NCBI RefSeq assembly: GCF_000204055.1
Contig: NW_006768830.1
Coordinates: 62,001-126,000, forward strand
Direction: 5' to 3'
From: Melampsora larici-populina 98AG31
Lineage: Eukaryota > Basidiomycota > Pucciniomycetes > Pucciniales > Melampsoraceae
DNA: 64,000 bases
Program-made: the position numbers and the translations under genes
Part shown: positions 22,275 through 31,782 of the stretch, piece by piece
Numbering within the stretch: the first letter of the stretch is position 1
Layout: the number at the start of each line of letters is the position of its first letter
The notes under the pieces: generated by a model
The model's database searches: none
The model's input: the letters and a program-made list of their open reading frames with translations, nothing else
Told to the model about the DNA's origin: nothing

Positions 22275-23285
22275 ATGAAGTCCCACCAGCCCAGCTTCGC
22301 GAGAATTGAAGACGAAGTCGCTGACATAAAGACTCTACAAATAGCAAGACATATGGTTAGCGGGGCTTGGGCAGATTCAACAAAACAAGGTTACTCGAGT
22401 GCGGTAGCGAAATTCAAGGAGTATATAGAAAGTGAAGGAAAGGAATGGGACTCGGCATTACCAGTACAAGCAAATGACGTATACGGTTTCATCGTCTGGG
22501 CAGGAGAATCTAAAGCGGAAAAAGACTCATCAGCCAGACGAACGGTCAAATCCAAGACGATAGAGAAGTACTTAGCAGGACTTACAGCATGGCAAATGGC
22601 GACTAAACTCACGCCGCCGAACCTCGACCAGAAAATGATTAAAGCACTGATAAAGGCCTGCGAACAGGCAGAAGAAGAAGAAAAGTTGGTTCCAAACTCA
22701 AAGAACAAAGGAGAAAAGAACCCCATCCAAGTGCGAGAACTGATCGGACTAGTCTGCGACCTAGCAGGAAGGTCAGAAGAAGACAAAGCAATCGCAACAG
22801 CGGCTCTAGTCGCGTTCTGGGGCATGATGAGGATTGGGGAACTGACGAGGACAACAAGAAGAGAAGGCATGTTAACGATAGCCGATATAAACTTCGAAGG
22901 CACCGAGAGTAAGAAGGTTGCGGTACTTACACTATGGAAAGCAAAAACAGCCAAACCAGGCAAATCACAAACTATAAGAATATCATCCCAACCATCAATA
23001 CTAGACCCAGTAGAGGCCCTAGAACGACTGATCAAAAGAAACGAATCATGGAGTCAAGAAGACGCACTGTTTGGATACGGCTCAAGGAGCAAGAGGAAAC
23101 CTTTGTCGAAGAAAATGTTCATAAGTCGCCTCGAAGCCCTCTGGGGAAAGAGTGGAGTGAGTTCAGGCAATTGGTCTGGGCACTCCTTCCGAGAAACTTT
23201 ACGGATCACGCAAATCAGGCCGGACGGCGGGCGCCATCCCAAACATGCTCACCTAGCACGGAAAGTGTTGAGAGAGCATGGGTGA
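22275..23285 (+). CDS. Tyrosine recombinase (YR) ORF3
   Basis: ATG at 22275 starts two bases after the ORF2 stop. The 336-residue protein has an N-terminal core-binding region (KQGYSSAVAKFKEYIESEG; KTIEKYLAGLTAWQMA) and a catalytic region with the box I Arg in FWGMMRIGELTR, a Lys-containing beta-hairpin (TLWKAKTAKPGKSQTI) and box II SGHSFR. The catalytic Tyr expected 30-45 residues after the His-x-x-Arg is not present: the last 31 residues, which lie in repeat B1, contain no Tyr. The enzyme would integrate the circular DNA copy. It may be truncated at its end, so function is doubtful even though the frame is open. Confidence 0.85.
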   Translation: MKSHQPSFARIEDEVADIKTLQIARHMVSGAWADSTKQGYSSAVAKFKEYIESEGKEWDSALPVQANDVYGFIVWAGESKAEKDSSARRTVKSKTIEKYLAGLTAWQMATKLTPPNLDQKMIKALIKACEQAEEEEKLVPNSKNKGEKNPIQVRELIGLVCDLAGRSEEDKAIATAALVAFWGMMRIGELTRTTRREGMLTIADINFEGTESKKVAVLTLWKAKTAKPGKSQTIRISSQPSILDPVEALERLIKRNESWSQEDALFGYGSRSKRKPLSKKMFISRLEALWGKSGVSSGNWSGHSFRETLRITQIRPDGGRHPKHAHLARKVLREHG

Positions 23286-23359
23286 TAGGTAATTGAGAAT
23301 TACATGTATTGTAAGCAATGAATTCCGCAGATCCAAAAAGCTTGCCACTCACCAAATGG
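23194..23359 (+). repeat. Split direct repeat B1
   Basis: Matches B2 with a few substitutions and a 3-base length difference. Shared landmarks: CGGATCACGCAAATCAGGCC, GGACGGCGGGCGCCATC and TACATGTATTGTAAGCAATG. It overlaps the C-terminus of the recombinase ORF and abuts A2. Confidence 0.85.
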
Positions 23360-23597
23360 ATTCGTAGTGCCATCAAAGGCACGACTTGGAGATGAGTTCC
23401 ATGACTGTGAGGCGGGTTTTGACAGACTAGAGGCATATGCTTGTAGCAAGGAGAAGTTCAGTGAAAGAACTTCTTCCCTCCCCCGCAACGAGATCTGAGT
23501 CTCTTCCTCTCACGATCTCTCACGTCTGCTCACACACGCACTAGTCTCGAACTCACTCTCATCTCGGATTTCATTTCTCAATACTATTCCTTCAAAT
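23360..23597 (+). repeat. Split direct repeat A2
   Basis: Copy of A1, directly after B1 with no gap. The B1-A2 junction (CCAAATGG then ATTCG) represents the joined ends of the circular intermediate. Confidence 0.85.
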
Positions 23598-23649
23598 GTC
23601 ACCCACCCACCCAGCGTACAGCCAACCAGCTCAGATTTGCGTGAGAAAG

Positions 23650-23813
23650 AAAACTTTCCGGATCACGCAAATCAGGCCGGACGGCGGGCGCCATCAACAT
23701 GCTCACCTAGCACGGAAAGTGTTGAGAGAGCATGGGTGATAGGTAATTGAGAATTACATGTATTGTAAGCAATGAATTCCACAGATCCAAAAAGCTTGCC
23801 ACTCACCAAATGG
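23650..23813 (+). repeat. Split direct repeat B2, right end of the element
   Basis: Copy of B1 that ends with CCAAATGG at 23813, followed at once by the interrupted gene. About 52 bases of unrelated sequence (23598-23649) separate it from A2. Confidence 0.82.
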
Positions 23814-24236
23814 AAAGAGCCTGAGCACGACGGTATTTGGTGATCATTTTGCCGAGATCTTTCATATTGGAGCTACAAGCTTTGGCTACTTGAACTCCAA
23901 AGGCGGCCAGATCCATATAAGGTGGGATATCGATTGCAATACCACCTTTCTTTGATTGGTGTGGTTTCCATCTTGGATTCTTCCCACCGTGGTTGAAGTG
24001 CAGGAGGTAGTCAAGATGGCATATGAAAGCCTGTTTATGAGTGGTTGGTCCTATAAACTGAAAAAGAGAAGAAGGAACTGTGATTGGTAGAGATGGTCAT
24101 TGATCGACAGAAGTGAGAACAATCAAAGAAAAAGGGGAGAGTGAAAGAAACGGAAGAAACTCACCTTGGTTTCTAAAACAGGGAGGCTGATGCTGCTTGC
24201 ATTTGATCCATGCTCATTGTCGGTGTCTGGTGGCAT
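23812..24236 (-). pseudogene. 5' part of the interrupted multi-exon gene
   Basis: ATG at 24236 opens exon 1 (24236-24165, 24 codons); a 107-base intron 24058-24164; exon 2 from 24057 to the element boundary at 23812 (82 whole codons) containing HKQAFICHLDYLLHFNHGG, GGIAIDIPPYMDLAAFGVQV and MITKYRRAQALS. The 3' part resumes at 17118. Removing the element nearly restores the frame: one base is missing at the junction, so either the insertion deleted one base or the gene decayed later. The product is unknown; the spliced length would be a little over 300 residues. Confidence 0.62.
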
Positions 24237-25028
24237 TGCGGAAGTTGAGTGGTGGAGAGATTGAGATCAAGATTGATCAAAAGTGGTGGATGAGTGGATG
24301 GATCAATGGTTTTGAGCTGAAAACCATTGAAGCGCTGGATGGGGTTTGGATCAGTCGCCATCCAGCTGATCCGGCTTTGGGTATTTTTCAGATCAGGGCC
24401 ATTTTTGCGCCTCTCAAGCAAAAAAAAAAGTTTTTTTACAAGCTTTCATGCAGATGCAGTATGTAATAAGCTGAAAACCTTTATTTTTGACAAAATTCAC
24501 CCATTTTCACTGCTTTTCACAGCTGTTACTCCTTCTTTCTTGCTCATGTAATATGACATCATCATCTATAACCTCAAAAATCCAGGAAGATCCGCTTGGC
24601 AACCCTGAATCCTGCTACTACCACCATTACATATGTAAATTACATCTATAATCCTTGTTTACCATCCTTGAAAAAAGGACCTTTTCTCTAATATCTTCTG
24701 TTTCTCCTTATCAACCTTCAAAATTAAGATTTTCACTGTATAATATAATGTTGTTCTTTCATACTCTAACCTGACAAAACCCATAAACCTAATATTACAC
24801 CCTAAAAACCATTTCAAGACTGTATACCTATACTTTTGAATTTTTCTTATCTTCTTCTTTTCTTTTTTTTTGGAATATGATTGTGAATAAACTATACTGA
24901 TCTCAATAATCTTTTTGAAATATTATCACATAATCTTGACCCAATGATCAACACATAAGCCTAGAAAAGCTTCAATTGATCTAAAATCCTCCATTTTGAA
25001 TTTTCTGCTATGCTGAAATTTTTAATGA
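24237..25028. other. AT-rich region without a recognisable gene
   Basis: Upstream of the interrupted gene. It contains an A run and T run (24421-24438) and pyrimidine-rich stretches. Short frames on both strands around 24173-24550 overlap each other and show no coding signal. Confidence 0.5.
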
Positions 25029-25570
25029 TTAATTTTTTTTGATTGATCCCATAAATAGGTCACCACACCAAGTAAGACCCAACATGTCTGATTCAAAACA
25101 TTGGGTTGTGTCCTTGGGTTCTGCGGTCACATCTGGGCAAAACTGAGCATCAAAGGAATTGAGCTCTACAAATGTGTTGCTGGTGATGTTGTTGGGGCAT
25201 AGCAGTTGGCCAAAAGCAAGCTTTTCTTCCAAGGTAGGTGCCGGATCAGGTTGTTGAGATAAGGTGTCCGGTTGAACAGAATGTCTCCCAGGTCTGAATT
25301 TAATGACAAAATCAAAGCACCCAGATGTCTCTACCCATTTGGCCTGGCGTCAAGTTAGCTGCTTTGTTGTCATAAAGCTCTCAATTGTTGTTATCAGTAT
25401 ACACAGTCACTTCTAGTCAGTGCAGGTTACCGCCAAGGTAATCTGATGCCAATCTTTGAAAGAAGCAACCAGCGCTAAGAGTTCCTTGTCAAAGATCTCA
25501 TAGTTTCTTTCAGCTGGTATGAGGGATTGTGAAAGGAACACAACCGGTGTAGAACTCCTACGCAGTGTAG
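25029..25570 (-). pseudogene. Ty3/gypsy RNase H and connection relic
   Basis: Minus-strand segments read [20 protein letters not shown] (about 25530-25460), then, with frame changes, DFVIKFRPGRHSVQPDTLS (about 25300-25250) and EEKLAFGQLLCPNNI (about 25230). These match the order of the Ty3/gypsy RNase H domain and the following linker. Stops and frame changes make it a relic. The reverse transcriptase that should precede it is not visible; instead about 950 bases of unrelated sequence separate it from the protease relic at 26.5 kb. Confidence 0.7.
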
Positions 25571-26522
25571 CGTAGGCTGAGCTGGAGATAGGACAAAGTA
25601 CAACTGGTGAGAATGGAAGTACAACAAATGCAATTAAGCTGCCCTCAACCTTTAGAAATCTCTAAGTTCAGAGCAACGGAGCACAATTCTAAAACAAACT
25701 TTCCTGTGACACACACCCAACACCTCTAATAATGTTACTATATTCTTCCTACTGAATAAATCAGCACCAAACCTGGTCCGAAACAGCTCAAACAAGTCTT
25801 TTGGCTTGTAACGAGTGGTCACCAAACGTCCCTTAAACACTAAAAGTGCATACGCTAGGGTTACAGAAATCCTAAATCACCACTACACAAAAAATTGGCC
25901 ATGTATAACAATCTACTTTCTTTTAAAAAAATTCAACACTGAGATCTTTTGAGAGAACTTAAAAGAATATGAAAAAATTATAATGTGAGGTTGGTTGATG
26001 AAGAAGTTGTATGAACTTCTAAGACTGTCTGAAACATTAAAAAAAATTGCCAAAACAAATTTCTAAAAGAGACCACTACAATCTCCTTAAAACTTCAAAA
26101 GACACGCTCAACAATCCACTTTCACAACAGAACCGCACTCTACAGTTCACAGACGTTTCACGCTACAGGATGTGTAATCACTCCGAAATACTAAAAAAAA
26201 TAACACTTTCATCCTTTTATAAGGGTATAACAATTTTACAGAAAGAACTATCACAAAACTCACAACACTCAACACAACACTTTTGGATGGACGGACCAAA
26301 CTCCAACAACACCACCCACACCCTTCTCTTATATCCACAATCTCAGCTTCGCTGTGAACTGGTGTTGTGTTAGCTCCCTTGGTATTCTCAGTTGTAGGCA
26401 TCTGTTCTCAACGGTGTATACACTTGCTAGCTGTTTGTAAAGGCAGTTGAGAAGGCAAGAAATCGGACTCACATTGCGGGGGTACTAACATGTTTGAAAC
26501 ACATATCTGCTCATCACTATTC
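25571..26522. other. Unidentified sequence between two Ty3/gypsy relics
   Basis: This stretch lies where the reverse transcriptase should be. It begins near a 7-base hairpin (CCTACGC with GCGTAGG, 25558-25577). A 62-codon and a 108-codon frame show no motif. It may be a later insertion or highly decayed pol. Confidence 0.35.
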
Positions 26523-26900
26523 CTAGGTTCCCTTGTGGGATCCTCCAAGGGCTGGTGCGATGTTGACAGTCACAATGACTATTGGGCCTTGGTCAGAGTG
26601 AAAGATACTGGTGAGCCAGTCAATATTGTGACCCTGTTTCCTGAACCATGGCATGCCAAGTAATGTGTTGTAGGCGTCTTTCAATCTTGTGACAATGGAA
26701 TTTGTTGGTGTGTCATCTTCATCAATGAAGACATTACACTTGACAGTCACGGCTTTTGCTTGGCCATTGAAAGCGCTGACAGTGCGTAGCTTACCCAGCG
26801 GTGTTGTTGGCAACATATGCTTCTTGATGAACACATCACTAATTGCCTCATGTGTAGCTCCACAATTGAGGAGACACAGGGCACGGGGTTTTTTGATGTG
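26523..26900 (-). pseudogene. Ty3/gypsy aspartic protease relic
   Basis: The minus-strand frame reads ALCLLNCGATHEAISDVFIK, then continues to YNTLLGMPWFRKQGHNIDW. This is the retroviral-type protease layout: an active-site D-[ST/C]-G-A motif, a flap region, and the LLGMPW segment that follows in Ty3/gypsy elements. The active-site Asp is replaced by Asn (codon AAT at 26865-26867), so it would not cleave. The frame follows the gag relic and precedes the insertion described above. Confidence 0.75.
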
Positions 26901-26903
26901 GCA

Positions 26904-28132
26904 CTAGGAAGGGAATGGGACAGGGGCAACAAAAGGTGAAATTGTGGACCACTTGCAGTTATTTTCAAACATGTAACAGCTCCTATACCCATTCAAACCT
27001 CCATCACGCTTGAAAAAGGCACATTCAATTTTGAGCATCGCCATTTTTTGACTCTTCAGCACAACTCTTCTCTTTATTCTGAAATTCATATAACTGTGAC
27101 TCAAATTTGGCTATTCTTGCGCTAGAACCCCCTCCACTCCTAACCCAATTTCCTCTTCTATCTTTCTTTCCACAATTGGCTGCACAATGCTTGCCTCTTC
27201 AACATTTAAAACAAAATCCCTTCTCTTGATGTCTTGCCATCTTATCTCTTGAAACACCTGTGCGTGTATACTCAACTTTAGCACTTGAAAGGTCCATAGC
27301 GTTGGGGTCACATGGTACTATGGTTGGGATAGTAGTACGAATTGGAGTGCAATTAAGACCGGGTTGGAGCTCGTTGTTGACGGCAAGGGCAAAAGCAGAG
27401 ATGTTGGCAATCCTGGTGAATGTCTTCATGATAATGTTGACTCGGATCTCTTGTTTTAATCCAATACAATAATGGCTGATATGCTCTGATTCACCCCAAC
27501 TGGTGCGTGCTGATAACGCCATAAACTTGGCAGTGTAATCTGCCACCCATCCAGTTTGATGGAATGCATGTAAGTCCCTTTGAGCACGGCTCTGACGGTC
27601 TGAGTTGAAGAAAGTAGCTTCCAATATTTTCCCAAACTCATCGAAAGTAATAGGTTTGCCTTTGTTGTTATGCAGTATACGTCTGTAGATTGGTGCAGCC
27701 GGACTGCTTTGCCGGTGAGGTAAGAGAGCATGAATATAATTTTAGTTTTGACATTGGGGAATGTTTGAGTGTTTGCTAATAAGTAAAGTCCAACTTGATG
27801 CACAAAAGCCTCTGCAGCATCTCCCTTAGCACCATCAAACTCATCTGGTGTACCAACTTTTGGGCCTCCTCTAGCGCTCATCATCAGCTTGATAACAGCT
27901 GGTGTGAAAGTTGAGGTAGTAATTGGCAGGGTAAGACTGGGAGGTGGTTGCATACTGGGTAATGATTATGAAGCCGGTGGTTGCTGCAATTTTGCTGGTA
28001 CAGGATCTGCCGGGTTACTTGAGAGTCCGTGAGTGGTACTTGCGTACTTTTGGCATTAATCCGTTGCATGACTGTGTTTAATGGCTCCTGGGTTTCATTG
28101 CTAGTGTCCGTATGAGGCACAAAGGAGGTCAC
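26904..28132 (-). pseudogene. Ty3/gypsy Gag relic with zinc knuckle
   Basis: Three frames on the minus strand make one Gag: 28132-27884 (N-terminus, MQRINAKSTQ), 27953-27456 (capsid start GTPDEFDGAKGDAAEAFVHQ) and 27624-27199 (ATFFNSDRQSRAQRDLHAFH, then the basic end). A zinc knuckle of form C-x2-C-x4-H-x4-C follows at 27213-27171; its fifth codon is an in-frame TGA (27199-27201). Frame changes lie near 27620 and 27930. It is followed by the protease relic on the same strand, as expected. Confidence 0.75.
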
Positions 28133-28546
28133 AATATGTCCATGTCTGTACCAGTCAGTGAAGGGCCTCGGGTAGGACCTGACGGCGGGCGTTGGATCAA
28201 AGACCAGATGATCCTGCCAACTGGGATCACGTCATGATGATGATTTGTCAGACGCATCATCAGGGCAGGGACAGTCAGGGCCTGAAATCTAGATGTACAT
28301 CAAAAGGCTCAAATGCTCTCATTCGTCCCTGACCCCCCCTTTTGAGTATTCCAGATTTCTGTATCCCACCAGAGACACGTCGCCCGTCCTCCTCTTTCTA
28401 GCTTGTCAAGCCTCGCAGTTTTTTTTTTGTTTTTTTTGTTATCTAGATTTGAAATCAAAATTCTAAATCTTTTTCAAATTTCAACTAGTTTATAATTCAG
28501 TTAAATCACATTTAAATTATTCAAATTTATCTAAATAACAGTTAAA
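28133..28546. other. Intervening region between two retroelements
   Basis: GC-richer up to 28420 and then T-rich and AT-rich. It contains a C run and T runs. It should hold the leader of the minus-strand gypsy relic and the left end of the next element, but I could not define either boundary. Confidence 0.35.
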
Positions 28547-31500
28547 ATGACAGAACAATCCAGTAGAAAGAAGACGGCAACTGGAGATAAAGATCTGGAA
28601 AGCACCTCAGTTAAGAATATGTTAATTTCAGGAAATCAAGGAGAATCAACAAAAGCTCCCGGATCAAATCAAAACAACCAAGGTATTATCAATAATACTG
28701 GTTTGTCAAGCCAAGGTGATTTGGGAACTTACAAGAATCCTGGTATAAATGTTCTTCAAGGAGTCTCGGCATACGCTAAGGAGAATCCATTGATTGAGAA
28801 TCAAGGTGATTCTGGGAAAACCAGTGATCATGATTGAATTCAATTGAAAGGTATGTTAAAATTAATTCAATCAAATTTGAAATAGTTTAACTGATTAAAT
28901 TTAAAATTGCACGAAGAAGCAAATAAAGATATTGGAAGTAGTAAGAAAAATTATCAAAACAAAAATCAAATCCTGATCACAGAAGACTTGGTTGAAGATA
29001 ATGATTCACAAAAGTCAATCAAACGGATAGATTCAAACTTGTTAGACGTAAACGATGTGTTCAAACAAATCCCAGTGATGAAGGGTAAGTGTCGTAATCA
29101 AATGTCAAAGAGACTTAAGACCTTCATTAATGAACTAATTATTTCAAATTGCGACAGGAACTCCTAAAAAGTCAAAATCACAAGTTAAATTCATAGAACA
29201 AAGCAATAGTGATACTCAAATAATAAATGTGGTATATTTAGACACGTTGAGAAACGAACCACCAGCATTAGAAAGTAAGTTTAACAAAATTTGTTAACTC
29301 AGTATAATACTATAAACTAATTATTATTAAACTTACAACTTGTAGAAGATGTGGTGGTAATTGACGGTAATGGAAAATTTGACAAAAGCGTAAATTTAAC
29401 CAATAAGAATGATGTTTTTAAGAAAGTGATGGAGTTAACAATGAAAGCAGATGGATACAGAGTGTCAAAATATTCAAAAATATATGAGGCTTCAGGTCAT
29501 TGAGACGTGAACCAACAAAGACCATCAACTAAATGAGCGACATCAGCTAACCCAACTCTAGGCAAAAATCATGATGGTAAAGTTAGAGCAGATGGAGAAG
29601 TTTTTGACAATATAATGTGGTTTTTTTCTGGAAGAACTTCTAATTATAAGAACCATAGCTATACACCTTACTTTGACAGAAATATTAAAGAATTAAGATA
29701 TCCAATCGCACTGACTATTTTTGATAATGAATGGCAAAGTAAAGCTATGGGTTATCATGCAAGAAAGAAGGTGAAATCAACAGAAGGAGATTCAAAGAAT
29801 GAAAATTATACTGGATTACCATATGCAGATGAGTGGCTTTTAGATTATGGCAAATGGTCAATTCATTACAATGGATATATCAATGCTTTAATGAATGCAA
29901 GATTTGTGAAATTTGTAGAGTGGTCATTAGCACATAAAGCAAATGTTGAAAAAGTGATGAGTATGATGGGATGGTTAGCTTCGTAATATGACATACGTGT
30001 TAGAGAAGAAGAATTGGTAAGTAGAGTGGAAGTGGACGGCTTAGTAGCCCCGCCAGATATATCAGGATATGATCAGGCGTTAGCAGAAGAATGTTTTCTA
30101 CAAAACAGATCTAGAGGTTGGTTGATTCAATTTGGAAAGAAATCATAAGATAACTTCATACTAATCCCAAATGTCTTTTTAATTTTGTTATAGATGAATC
30201 CCTTAAGAAGAACCCTTATGTCAAAAGTGGAGAAAGGTACGCATGGGATCCTTCAACTGGTAAACCACCGAAGAAAGTTGAGAAAGTCATGAATAATCAA
30301 ATTAATCAAAATGAAACTCATCAAAAGTGGAACAACATCAATAGTTCAGCTGGAAGTAGCAACTTAGGAGAAACTTTGAGTTCAACCATCAATAAACCAT
30401 TCGAGAAGAAAAAGTTTCAAACACAGCCCCCAACTACTGGTCACTGGCAGGCCAGTACATCCAATGTCTCCAAAATGTTTTCAACAAAACTTCAATTGGT
30501 TTTCAGCATAACATCCATCTGCTATCAAGATGTTTTGGGTCATTTACCAGCAAAATATGTCATACCACCAAAATTGAGATGATGTCATACAGCATCATAA
30601 ACCTGCACAAACCTGCTCCTGTATTTCCCCACCAAGAATATATAGTTTATTAACCTTTGTGACATAAATTGACTGAGTTATTGAGGTTTAAAAAAAGAAT
30701 CACGGACAAAAAATACTATTTTTGTACTATACCTAAGAATTGATTCCGGAATATCTTCCAGCTTCATCAATATACATAAACAAAAAAATTGATATTCCTT
30801 TTGAAAACATGTTTCTCCACATTTTTGTACCCTAGAACCTTCCTGTATGGGCAGTATTACTATATGTAATTGTGGTGTGTACATGAGCAGTCAACAATTT
30901 GATTGATTCTTTGTTTCTAGGCAGAATATGGCAAAGTTTATGGCAGAAATTTTTGTCAAATACCATCTACATGTACATCAATCAAATTCAGAATGATTTT
31001 GGCCATATGTTCCCTCAAATTTTTTCTTGGGGCAAAGAACTTCAGAAAATCAAACTTGCAGACACATTCAGGAATTACATGTAGAAATACTGCCCATACA
31101 GGAAGGCTTTAGGGGACAAAAGTGTGGAGAAACATATTTTGAAAAGGAATATCATTTTTTTTTGTGTATGTATATTGATGAAGCTGGAAGATATTCCAGA
31201 ATCAATTCTTAGGTATAGTACAAAAATAGTATTTTTTGTCCGTGATTTTTTTTTTCAAATCTCAATACCTCAGTCAATTTATGTCACAAAGGTTAATAAA
31301 CTATATATTCTTGGTGGGGAAATACAGGAGCAGGTTTGTGCAGGTTTATGATGCTGTATGACATCATCTCAATTCTGGTGGTCTCCCAACCACTTCTCAA
31401 CAAATTCTCAATCGATGGATGTTATCCATTTGATATCCATTTCATAACTTTCTCATAACTTGCTCATGACTTGTTAGGGTCGGTGGGAGGCACTGGCCTG

Positions 31501-31618
31501 CCAGTGACTTGTGATTGGGGGCTGTGAAAAGGGTTATTTAGGAAATAACTATGATGATAATTATAAGGAAAAGAAAGCAGCAGCTATAGCAGCAAAGAGT
31601 AATCAACCTAATAAGTAG
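28547..31618 (+). pseudogene. Gag-like ORF1 of a second tyrosine-recombinase-type retroelement, with introns and an insertion
   Basis: Exonic segments from 28547 (96 codons), about 28907-29084, 29158-29274 and 29346 onward join through GT..AG introns at 29085-29157 and 29275-29345 (73 and 71 bases). The following frame continues through two in-frame TGA codons (29501-29503 and 29534-29536) into LRYPIALTIFDNEWQSKAMG (29690s) and the helical core similar to the gag at 18446-19987. A later part (NPYVKSG, about 30210) also has its counterpart there. The frame is broken by a 1105-base insertion at 30422-31526 and resumes exactly behind it to end with AAAIAAKSNQPNK and TAG at 31616-31618. It is clearly inactive. 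Confidence 0.65.
30422..31526. mobile_element. CACTA-type non-autonomous element with long terminal inverted repeats
   Basis: Both ends begin CACAGCCCCCAA (right end as its complement) and the arms match over roughly 400 bases each (about 30422-30870 and 31080-31526), including a palindromic ACTGGCAGGCCAGT block close to each end and a long AT-rich block. The element is flanked by AAA on both sides (30419-30421 and 31527-31529). Removing it with one copy of AAA restores the gag frame of the surrounding element. CACTA/EnSpm elements start CACTA, CACTG or CACAG and duplicate 3 bases, so this fits that superfamily. No transposase gene is inside. Confidence 0.8.
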
Positions 31619-31782
31619 CTTATTGTTATGATTCACTCTTAATCCATTTCCCATTTCTTTCCAGAAATGGTTGTGATCAGAACATGTTTTTCTCTCTCCT
31701 TTATCAATTGAATAAGATGTCAAAATTGTTATTGATGTAGTTTATGTATTTGTTATTTTTGTAATTCCCTTTAACAAGCGTA

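Larger units (their letters stand above)
17119..23813 (+). mobile_element. PAT/Ngaro-type tyrosine-recombinase retrotransposon (DIRS order)
   Basis: The 6695-base element has the split direct repeat structure A1 (17119-17360), ORFs, B1 (23194-23359), A2 (23360-23597), B2 (23650-23813). Such repeats are known for PAT, Ngaro and Kangaroo elements, which replicate through a circular intermediate joined by a tyrosine recombinase and make no target duplication. The ORFs are in the expected order: Gag-like, reverse transcriptase with RNase H, tyrosine recombinase. No long terminal repeats or integrase are present. It sits inside an exon of a minus-strand gene whose two halves flank it. A1 and A2 are nearly identical, suggesting a fairly recent insertion, yet ORF2 has two frame breaks. 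Confidence 0.85.

Noticed and set aside
22391..23035. Minus-strand frame of 214 codons opposite the recombinase
   Set aside because: Antisense of a well-supported tyrosine recombinase ORF; Ser- and Leu-rich without motif.
28174..28190. GACGGCGGGCG shared with the B repeats of the first tyrosine-recombinase element
   Set aside because: Only about 11 bases match and the flanks differ, so it does not support a terminal repeat for the second element.
30289..30582. Frame of 97 codons continuing the second gag
   Set aside because: Its second half reads into the inserted CACTA-type element and is not genuine gag.
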